From: Bacteroidales bacterium
GTDB lineage: Bacteria; Bacteroidota; Bacteroidia; Bacteroidales; B18-G4
Direction: 5' to 3'
Length of the DNA: 5,975 nucleotides
Assembly: GCA_023132505.1 (NCBI GenBank)
Contig: JAGLYE010000107.1
Coordinates: forward strand, 1-5,975
Below the pieces are notes generated by a model, which saw only the letters and a program-made list of their open reading frames with translations, made no database searches and was not told the DNA's origin. Below, one piece after another: positions 1 to 4,853 of the stretch (position 1 is its first letter; every line of letters begins with the position of its first letter). A program made the translations under genes and the position numbers.

Positions 1-31
1 CCGGCATTTAATTATCTCGAATCCTATATTA

Positions 32-538
32 TCAGTTGTTAAAGTCTTTAAGGCTGGCCATAAGCTTTTTACGGGTGAAAAAGATCCTGCTTTTAACGGT
101 TCCTATAGAAATTTCAAGTTCCTCTGCAATCTCTTTATACTTAAAGCCATGGGTGTGCATTTCAAAAGGGATACGGTGGTCATCGGAAAGGTTTCCGATC
201 TCCCGTAATATCTCCTTTTCAGAAATATCTGATTCCGGAGAGATAGAAGTGTAAGTGCTGGAACTGTTAATATGATAAAGATTATCGCTTGTATCAATAA
301 TTGTCTTTACACGTACATTACGACGGTAATTATTAATAAAAATGTTTTTCATAATGGTGAACAACCAGGCCTTCAGATTGGTAGAATCAGCAAATTTATC
401 CTTGAATGTTAATGCTTTTAAAAAGGTTTCCTGTAATAAGTCCTGGGCATCGTCATTGTTATTGGTAAGCTTCTTCGCAAAGTACTCCAGATGCTTCTGC
501 AGGCCGGTGAGCTTATAATTGAATTCTATCGTTGTCAT
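32..538 (-). CDS. ECF-type (sigma-70 family) RNA polymerase sigma factor
   Basis: This 168-residue protein is a two-domain alternative sigma factor that would direct RNA polymerase to a dedicated promoter set. Region 2 spans about residues 13-75: the acidic DDAQDLLQETFLKAL block (29-43, core-polymerase binding) is followed by NLKAWLFTIMKNIFINNYRR (54-73), which covers the -10 recognition and melting part. A Ser/Thr-rich linker (about 82-106) leads to region 4 (about 107-165), whose helix-turn-helix reads YKEIAEELEISIGTVKSRIF (134-153) for -35 recognition. No region 1 or region 3 is present, and the length is normal for the ECF group. The ATG at 538 is preceded by AGGA at 547-550, 8 nt away, and by a Bacteroidetes-style promoter. 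The gene is divergent from the downstream operon. No anti-sigma factor is visible, although only 31 bp lie beyond its stop. The regulon cannot be deduced from the sequence. Confidence 0.93.
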   Translation of the reverse strand: MTTIEFNYKLTGLQKHLEYFAKKLTNNNDDAQDLLQETFLKALTFKDKFADSTNLKAWLFTIMKNIFINNYRRNVRVKTIIDTSDNLYHINSSSTYTSISPESDISEKEILREIGNLSDDHRIPFEMHTHGFKYKEIAEELEISIGTVKSRIFFTRKKLMASLKDFNN

Positions 539-568
539 GGTTTTTATCCTTGTTTAATTACTCGAATG

Positions 569-600
569 CAAAGTTAAACAATTAATATGGTCTAAGTCAA
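569..600 (-). promoter_or_regulatory. Bacteroidetes-type promoter for the ECF sigma gene
   Basis: Read on the minus strand, TTG at 600-598 (within CTTGAC) is followed after 21 nt by TAACTTTG at 576-569. This fits the known Bacteroidetes primary-sigma consensus of a -33 TTTG/TTG and a -7 TAnnTTTG separated by roughly 17-23 nt. Transcription would begin near 562, giving a leader of about 24 nt that contains AGGA 8 nt before the ATG. AT-rich DNA lies just upstream (601-717). The match is seen directly; that it is active is inferred. Confidence 0.6.
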
Positions 601-813
601 GTTTTTTAGCATTTAATTTAGAATAAAACCAAATAAGAATTATAATAAGCTGTATAATAGGCAAATAAAATACAGGTAAAAGTGTACCTAAATAGAAATT
701 AATTAAGAATTAAATAAGCCGGAGAGGGTGGAAGCCAAAGTTTTTAATGCTTTCTCAGTACCTTATCCCTGAAATCAAGAGCGGTGGGGCACTTTATGGA
801 TATTGGATGGCAG

Positions 814-846
814 TCCGGTATAATGACCGAACCTTAATTTTATTTG
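814..846 (+). promoter_or_regulatory. weak candidate promoter for the DUF2520-led operon
   Basis: TTTATTTG at 839-846 differs at one position from the Bacteroidetes -7 element TAnnTTTG and lies about 25 bp before the start codon at 872. The matching -33 position, 21 nt upstream as in the sigma promoter, reads TCCG (814-817), which fits TTTG only at its ends. Transcription would start near 852, leaving a leader of about 20 nt with the Shine-Dalgarno sequence. It is the best candidate in the region but is not strong. Confidence 0.3.
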
Positions 847-860
847 TAAATTCGCAAGCT

Positions 861-867
861 GGGAGGA
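861..867 (+). promoter_or_regulatory. strong Shine-Dalgarno site (GGGAGGA)
   Basis: GGGAGGA ends 4 nt before the ATG at 872, an almost ideal match to an anti-Shine-Dalgarno CCUCC. It fixes the start of the DUF2520 gene. Most other genes here have only weak or no such site: 1653, 4500 and 4854 show none, and 3737 has only GGGA seven nt upstream. Confidence 0.75.
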
Positions 868-871
868 TTTC

Positions 872-1648
872 ATGGAAGCCATTCAAAATATAGTTATTAT
901 AGGTGCCGGCAATGTTGGCCGCCATCTTGCCCTTAGCATGCGTGACTCAGGCTTAACGATCAGCCAGGTTGCAGGCAGACGGGAGCCCAGCGTTATTGCG
1001 CTTGCCGATGAAATGAATACTTCACATTCACTTTCCTTTGAAGATATCCTGAAGGGCCAGGATCTCTATATACTTGCCCTGCCGGATCAAGCCATGGAAG
1101 AGATCCTTCCCAAACTTCCGCTACGCGATGAATTGCTTGTGCATACGTCCGGATCAGTACCAATGAGCATGCTTGCCCCATACTCCGACAATGTGGGCGT
1201 ATTTTACCCATTGCAGACTTTTACCGGACAAAGGAAAATTGGATTAAAGGAAGTCCCGATATTGATTGAGGCTAACCGCATCGACAATGAAAGCAGATTG
1301 ATCGGCCTCGGACAAAAGTTGAGTAAGAAAGTGATTGGGGTAAATTCCAGGCAGCGTCAGGCTTTGCATATTGCTGCCGTATTTGCCTGTAATTTCAGTA
1401 ATCATATGTATGATATAGCACGTCAGATACTGGATGAGAATCAGCTTGACTTTGAACTCCTGGCCCCCCTGATCAATGAGACGGCTGCAAAAGCGATATC
1501 GCTTGGCCCTGAAAAGTCCCGCACCGGTCCTGCACACAGGAAAGATATGCAGATCATTGAAAAGCACCTTGACCTTCTGAAAGATAATAAGGCTGCCAGG
1601 GAACTGTATCAAAAGATTTCTGAAAGTATCATTGATCAGACAAAATAA
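872..1648 (+). CDS. Rossmann-fold DUF2520 protein, predicted NAD(P)-dependent oxidoreductase-like
   Basis: This 258-residue protein resembles the 6-phosphogluconate dehydrogenase/pyrroline-5-carboxylate reductase fold. The N-terminal dinucleotide-binding domain opens with IVIIGAGNVGRHLA (7-20), followed by a second-strand arginine pair at 36-37 (AGRRE) that would favour NADP, and an LALPDQAM strand (68-75). HTSGS (91-95) and GVFYPLQTFT (109-118) are family signatures. The C-terminal helical DUF2520 domain (about 125-258) carries HIAAVFACNFSNHMY (166-180) and RTGPAHRKD (217-225), the usual TGPxxRxD hallmark. The family's substrate is unknown to me. The start is set by the GGGAGGA site. It heads the plus-strand cluster, and its stop lies 4 bp before the KdsC-like gene, suggesting co-translation and possibly a link to sugar-acid or envelope metabolism; that link is inference. 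A C6 run occurs at 1464-1469 with the frame intact. Confidence 0.9.
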   Translation: MEAIQNIVIIGAGNVGRHLALSMRDSGLTISQVAGRREPSVIALADEMNTSHSLSFEDILKGQDLYILALPDQAMEEILPKLPLRDELLVHTSGSVPMSMLAPYSDNVGVFYPLQTFTGQRKIGLKEVPILIEANRIDNESRLIGLGQKLSKKVIGVNSRQRQALHIAAVFACNFSNHMYDIARQILDENQLDFELLAPLINETAAKAISLGPEKSRTGPAHRKDMQIIEKHLDLLKDNKAARELYQKISESIIDQTK

Positions 1649-1652
1649 GCAG

Positions 1653-2174
1653 ATGACAAATTATAAAGAACTCCTGAAAAACATCAGCACTTTTATTTTT
1701 GATTACGACGGCGTGTTAACCGAGGGTATTATCATGCTCACCGAGAAAGGGGAACCTATACGTACAGCCAATGTCAGGGATGGCTATGCTTTGCAGCTGG
1801 CAGTGAAAAAAGGCTACCGGATTGCTGTGATCTCCGGCGGCAAATCGCCATCTATGTATAACCGGCTCGCTTCCCTTGGGATAAAAGATGTTTTCCTCGG
1901 CGTGGAACATAAGATCGATGTTTTTGAAAAATATCTGGAGGAGAACAATATAGATCGTAATGAAGTAATTTATATGGGCGATGATATTCCTGATTATCAC
2001 GTGATGCAGCGTGCTGCCGTTGCAGCCTGCCCGGCTGATGCAGCCGAAGAGATCAGGTCCATATCAAAGTATATTTCTCATTATGAGGGGGGGAAAGGAT
2101 GTGTGAGGGATATCATCGAACAAGTACTCAAACTACAACAAAACTGGATGGATGAAGATGCCTTTAAATGGTAA
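1653..2174 (+). CDS. kdsC: KdsC-like HAD phosphatase (3-deoxy-D-manno-octulosonate 8-phosphate phosphatase)
   Basis: This is a cap-less HAD-superfamily phosphatase of 173 residues, the usual KdsC size. KdsC removes the phosphate from Kdo-8-P in the cytoplasm, yielding Kdo for the LPS inner core. HAD motif I is FDYDGVLTEG (16-25) with nucleophile D17 and acid/base D19. RDG lies at 42-44, motif II is ISGGKS with S61, motif III is K87 (GVEHK), and motif IV is MGDDIPD with D110, D111 and D114 for magnesium. The GGKGCVRDIIEQVL tail is typical of the family. I prefer the ATG at 1653, 4 bp after the previous stop, over a TTG at 1632 that would add seven non-conserved residues. The 3' end overlaps the UbiA gene by 23 bp. 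A G7 run (2087-2093) encodes the Gly-Gly of the tail. A phosphatase for a related nonulosonate cannot be excluded from sequence alone. Confidence 0.88.
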   Translation: MTNYKELLKNISTFIFDYDGVLTEGIIMLTEKGEPIRTANVRDGYALQLAVKKGYRIAVISGGKSPSMYNRLASLGIKDVFLGVEHKIDVFEKYLEENNIDRNEVIYMGDDIPDYHVMQRAAVAACPADAAEEIRSISKYISHYEGGKGCVRDIIEQVLKLQQNWMDEDAFKW

Positions 2175-3126
2175 ATCAAATAGCTTAAGAAACTGGATGG
2201 GCCTCCTGCGTATTCCTAACCTGGCCATCATCATCCTTACCCAATACCTCCTGGGATACTGCATTATCAGGCCCGTGATGCTGATGCAAAACGTAGATCC
2301 CCCCCTTGGCCACCTTAACTTCTTAATTCTCGTACTTATTACCGTTATGATCGCTGCCGGTGGTTACATAATCAACGATCATTTCGATGTGAATACCGAC
2401 AGGAAAAACAAGCCGGGCAAAAACATGCTTGAAGGTAAGATCTCTGTGAGGCTTGCATTAAGGCTTTACTATATCATTAACGGTATGGCCATCGTGGCAG
2501 GATTCTACCTGGCCTATATGGCCGGTTCCTTTCAACTGGGATTGGTCTTTCCGGCTATTATTGGCCTTCTGTGGTTCTATTCATCCCGTTACCAAAGGAT
2601 GCCCTTCTGGGGAAACCTTATCGTCGCCATGCTTTCTTCTATGGTAGTGCTTATAATATGGCTTTTCGAGTTTTTTATGCTGCTCAAAAACAGTGGTGAC
2701 TTTGTCAATGTGATCAACCAGTTGGGAGCCATAAATAAGTATGTATGGGCATATGCACTTTTTGCATTCCTGGTTTCCCTGTTCAGGGAAATGTTAAAGG
2801 ATATCCAGGATATGAAGGGCGATATGACAACAGGCTACAGAACCCTACCCATTATCTGGGGGACTCAGCTTGCCAGGAGCATCATAGCTACAGTGATCAT
2901 ACTGACTATTGCCTTGCTGGGTTTTGCGCAATGGTTCCTTTACCATAAAGGGCAAATACTTCCTTTCTGGTACCTGATGCTGGCCGTGCAGACAATCCTT
3001 GTCTACCTTCTCTACCAGGTGATCGTTACAAAAGAGAATCAATCATACGGTTTCCTGGGCACAACGGCAAAGATCATCATGCTGGCAGGCATACTGTCGA
3101 TGGAACTGATTTATATTAGCTTTTGA
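2152..3126 (+). CDS. UbiA-family membrane prenyltransferase, geranylgeranylglycerol-phosphate geranylgeranyltransferase-like
   Basis: This 324-residue inner-membrane protein has about nine hydrophobic segments (roughly 22-40, 56-75, 104-124, 128-144, 155-178, 197-211, 242-258, 272-292, 304-322), as expected for UbiA enzymes. Both Asp-rich magnesium-prenyl-diphosphate motifs are present: NDHFDVNTD (75-83), matching NDxxDxxxD, and REMLKDIQDMKGD (212-224) with D217, D220 and D224. The enzyme should therefore be active in transferring a polyprenyl group. Bacteroidetes homologues are commonly annotated as geranylgeranylglycerol-phosphate geranylgeranyltransferase, the second step of archaeal-type ether lipid assembly. 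A quinone or other lipid acceptor is equally possible, and the substrate cannot be read from the motifs. The start lies inside the KdsC-like gene (ATG 2152, or 2158), suggesting translational coupling. A C7 run (2299-2305) encodes Pro-Pro in the first loop with the frame intact. Confidence 0.88.
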   Translation: MKMPLNGKSNSLRNWMGLLRIPNLAIIILTQYLLGYCIIRPVMLMQNVDPPLGHLNFLILVLITVMIAAGGYIINDHFDVNTDRKNKPGKNMLEGKISVRLALRLYYIINGMAIVAGFYLAYMAGSFQLGLVFPAIIGLLWFYSSRYQRMPFWGNLIVAMLSSMVVLIIWLFEFFMLLKNSGDFVNVINQLGAINKYVWAYALFAFLVSLFREMLKDIQDMKGDMTTGYRTLPIIWGTQLARSIIATVIILTIALLGFAQWFLYHKGQILPFWYLMLAVQTILVYLLYQVIVTKENQSYGFLGTTAKIIMLAGILSMELIYISF

Positions 3127-3128
3127 AG

Positions 3129-3713
3129 ATGGTACTGAAGAACCTCGAAAAATATGATATTATACTGGCCTCTGCATCCCCGCGAAGGCATGAACTCATG
3201 CAACAGCTGGGTATTGACTTTAAAGTTGAAGTAAGGCCGGTAAAGGAAGACTACCCTCCCACAATGAAAGGGACTGACATTGCCATACACCTGAGTGCCA
3301 GTAAGGCCAATGCTTTCGAAAGGGCTTTCTTCACTGAAAAAACAATGATCATCACTGCCGATACGATAGTCTGCCTTGAAGGTACAGTGCTGGGAAAACC
3401 TGCCGGCAGGGAGGATGCGATCAATACATTGCAGCAATTGTCGGGCAAAAAGCACCAGGTCATTACAGGTGTGAATATCCGAACCTTCAATAAAGAGGTG
3501 AACTTTAGTGTTAGCACGGATGTTTATTTTAAAAGCTTGCAGGTAGATGAGATATTGTATTACGTTGATCGATATAAACCATATGACAAAGCTGGGGCGT
3601 ATGGCATACAGGAATGGATCGGTTATATCGGGATTGAAAAGATAGACGGGTCATTTTACAATGTGATGGGCCTACCTGTGCTGAAGTTGTATGAAGAATT
3701 GCGTAAGTTTTAG
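3129..3713 (+). CDS. maf: Maf/YhdE-type nucleoside triphosphate pyrophosphatase (dTTP/UTP pyrophosphatase)
   Basis: This 194-residue Maf-family protein is a cytoplasmic house-cleaning enzyme that hydrolyses non-canonical or excess nucleoside triphosphates to monophosphate and pyrophosphate. Family signatures appear in order: LASASPRR (13-20, phosphate-binding loop), the SASKA block with K59, ADTIV (77-81, metal/catalytic D78), LGKP with K90, LSGKKHQVITGV (104-115), and PYDKAGAYGIQ (151-161) followed by GSFYNVMGLPV (174-184). The DTIV and DKAGAYGIQ variants resemble the YhdE branch (dTTP, UTP, pseudo-UTP) rather than the YceF branch (m7GTP). I chose ATG 3129, which begins 2 bp after the UbiA stop. 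A TTG at 3123 overlapping that stop would add only two residues. The close spacing indicates the same transcript. Maf has historically been linked to septum formation. Confidence 0.93.
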   Translation: MVLKNLEKYDIILASASPRRHELMQQLGIDFKVEVRPVKEDYPPTMKGTDIAIHLSASKANAFERAFFTEKTMIITADTIVCLEGTVLGKPAGREDAINTLQQLSGKKHQVITGVNIRTFNKEVNFSVSTDVYFKSLQVDEILYYVDRYKPYDKAGAYGIQEWIGYIGIEKIDGSFYNVMGLPVLKLYEELRKF

Positions 3714-3736
3714 TAATTTTATACAGGGATCATTAA

Positions 3737-4507
3737 ATGAAAAAGCCACATATACTTATTACCAATGACGATGGATATCATGCTCCGGGCATCCTGAAGC
3801 TGACCGCGATTATGCAGGAATTTGGAGATGTCACTGTTGTGGCTCCTGAAGATGCGATGTCGGGGACAGGGCATGCCATTACTGTCAGGCATCCGCTGAG
3901 GCTTCAGAAATTGTCTCAGCAGAATGGCCTGGAGATTTGGTCCTGCAAAGGAACACCTGTCGATTGTGTAAAGCTGGGTGAACAGATTGTACTCCGCCAA
4001 AAGCCCGACCTGCTTGTTTCAGGGATCAACCACGGCTCAAATGCTTCTGTCAATATTGTTTATTCAGGCACCATGGCGGCTGTCCTTGAGAGTACCATAA
4101 ACGGGATCCCTTCCATAGGGTTTTCAATTTGTGACTATAGCCATCAGGCTGATTTCAGCTATGTAGATAAATACATCAAACAGATCGTACAAGAGGTGCT
4201 TGAAAAAGGACTGCCCGACCATACATGCCTTAATGTTAATATACCGGCCGTGAATGATGCTGAGATCAAGGGCATAAAAGTGTGCAATCAGGCCAATGCC
4301 CGGTGGGTTGAAGAGTATGACGAAAGAAAAGATCCTGCCAATAAGGATTACTATTGGCTTACAGGCAGGTTTGAGCTGCTCGACGACAGGATTGGAACAG
4401 ATGTATGGGCGCTGCGGCAGAACTATGTATCGGTTGTTCCCGTGCATTATGACTTAACTGCCCATCATGCTATGGAACATATTAAAAAGTTTGATCTGGA
4501 TGTTTAA
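3737..4507 (+). CDS. surE: 5'/3'-nucleotidase SurE
   Basis: SurE is a metal-dependent phosphatase that dephosphorylates nucleoside 5'- and 3'-monophosphates and is linked to stationary-phase and stress survival. The 256-residue length is typical. Metal ligands sit at the spacing expected for the family: D11 and D12 in ILITNDDGYHAPG (6-18), S42 in APEDAMSGTGHAIT (36-49), and N98 in VSGINHGSN (94-102). CKGTPVDCV (70-78) and IVYSGTMAA (107-115) are further signatures, and the C-terminal TDVWALRQNYVSVVPVHYDLT stretch (around 220-240) is also characteristic. The gene follows maf after 23 bp, with only a weak GGGA seven nt before the ATG. Its end overlaps the next gene by 8 bp. In other bacteria surE often lies beside pcm or rpoS; here it sits between maf and lipid A genes. 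Confidence 0.96.
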   Translation: MKKPHILITNDDGYHAPGILKLTAIMQEFGDVTVVAPEDAMSGTGHAITVRHPLRLQKLSQQNGLEIWSCKGTPVDCVKLGEQIVLRQKPDLLVSGINHGSNASVNIVYSGTMAAVLESTINGIPSIGFSICDYSHQADFSYVDKYIKQIVQEVLEKGLPDHTCLNVNIPAVNDAEIKGIKVCNQANARWVEEYDERKDPANKDYYWLTGRFELLDDRIGTDVWALRQNYVSVVPVHYDLTAHHAMEHIKKFDLDV

Positions 4508-4772
4508 CAGGAATTCATTAGGGTTTGGTGTGTTGATCGGCATCCTGATGCCGGTGCTGGTTTATGGACTGCTGTATGGGGGCCTGATGTTGTATAAGCA
4601 GCTTTCGGGAACTATCCCGAACTTCGATGAAACACTACTCCAACTGGCCAGCCCTGTGATCAACCTCTTTATTATTCGTTATTATTTTGTGACTAAAAAA
4701 TATGATGATACCGGGAGGGGCTTGCTGTTGGTGACGTTTATTTATGTGATCGCATACTTTGTTATTAACTAA
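4500..4772 (+). CDS. small three-segment membrane protein of unknown function
   Basis: I do not recognise this 90-residue protein. It has three hydrophobic segments: about 7-31 (glycine-rich, LGFGVLIGILMPVLVYGLLY), 46-64 and 73-89, separated by short polar loops (GTIPNFDE at 37-44, TKKYDDTGR at 65-73). It ends within the last segment, with no soluble domain, signal-peptidase site, cysteine pair or catalytic motif. I chose the ATG at 4500, whose ATGTTTAA overlaps the surE stop by 8 bp, the kind of overlap that supports re-initiation. A start at 4467 would add 11 residues lying inside the conserved surE end. No Shine-Dalgarno is visible. Its place between surE and lpxB suggests an inner-membrane role related to the envelope, but this is inference from position only. 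Codon use resembles the neighbours, so it looks like a real gene. Confidence 0.72.
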   Translation: MFNRNSLGFGVLIGILMPVLVYGLLYGGLMLYKQLSGTIPNFDETLLQLASPVINLFIIRYYFVTKKYDDTGRGLLLVTFIYVIAYFVIN

Positions 4773-4777
4773 TAAGT

Positions 4778-4798
4778 GTTGAGGGTTGAGTGTTCCAC
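4778..4798. repeat. degenerate heptad repeat GTTGAGG-GTTGAGT-GTTCCAC
   Basis: Three seven-base units each begin with GTT: GTTGAGG (4778-4784), GTTGAGT (4785-4791) and GTTCCAC (4792-4798). The first two differ at one base; the third shares only GTT and may be fortuitous. They begin just after the stop of the small membrane protein gene, outside any reading frame I would call. Confidence 0.4.
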
Positions 4799-4819
4799 CT
4801 TCGCTAAAGCTACAGTGGA
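4794..4819. repeat. 26-bp imperfect palindrome in the gap before lpxB
   Basis: Centred between 4806 and 4807, the halves pair at 9 of 13 positions: TCCAC (4794-4798) with GTGGA (4815-4819), plus GCT/AGC near the centre and one isolated T-A pair. The symmetric layout with scattered mismatches looks like a decayed palindromic intergenic repeat. From memory it resembles dispersed TTCGCTAAAGC-core repeats in some Bacteroidetes and candidate-phylum genomes, but only one copy is in this window. No T-run follows, so it is a poor intrinsic terminator. Confidence 0.4.
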
Positions 4820-4853
4820 CAAAGTGGGTGTGAGTTAGTTTGGAATTTAAAAC

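Larger units (their letters stand above)
539..871. other. Divergent intergenic region, 333 bp, no recognised RNA or long ORF
   Basis: This gap separates the sigma gene from the plus-strand operon and has two parts. Positions 539-717 are strongly AT-rich and contain the sigma promoter, a small inverted repeat (AGGTA at 674-678 with TACCT at 685-689) and a TTAATTAA palindrome at 699-706. Positions 718-871 are clearly richer in GC. There CCGGA (719-723) could pair with TCCGG (814-818) to enclose about 90 nt, and a 48-codon open frame runs from 747 into the next gene. I compared this part by eye with common riboswitches, 6S, SRP and RNase P RNA and recognised none. No convincing terminator is visible. 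Confidence 0.6.

Noticed and set aside
641..658. Two TATAAT boxes (641-646 and 653-658), plus another at 819-824
   Set aside because: They look like E. coli sigma-70 -10 boxes, but no TTGACA-like element lies 16-18 bp upstream, the region is simply AT-rich, and Bacteroidetes use a different consensus.
1244..1612. 122-codon minus-strand frame opposite the DUF2520 gene
   Set aside because: It is a shadow of a well-supported gene, with no motif and no start context.
1632..1652. Upstream TTG start for the KdsC-like gene
   Set aside because: It would overlap the DUF2520 stop and add seven residues outside the conserved domain; ATG 1653 is better placed.
4124..4447. 107-codon minus-strand frame opposite surE
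   Set aside because: It is a shadow of surE, whose metal-binding motifs and full length are clear on the plus strand.
4467..4499. Longer start for the small membrane protein
   Set aside because: The added 11 codons lie within the conserved C-terminal part of surE, and ATG 4500 overlaps the surE stop in a typical re-initiation layout.
4794..4819. Intrinsic terminator before lpxB
   Set aside because: The stem has four mismatches in thirteen positions and no T-run follows on either strand.
4835..4842. TTAGTTTG as a -7 promoter element for lpxB
   Set aside because: It has one mismatch to TAnnTTTG, no TTG at the right distance upstream, and lies only 11 nt before the ATG, so the transcript would be nearly leaderless.
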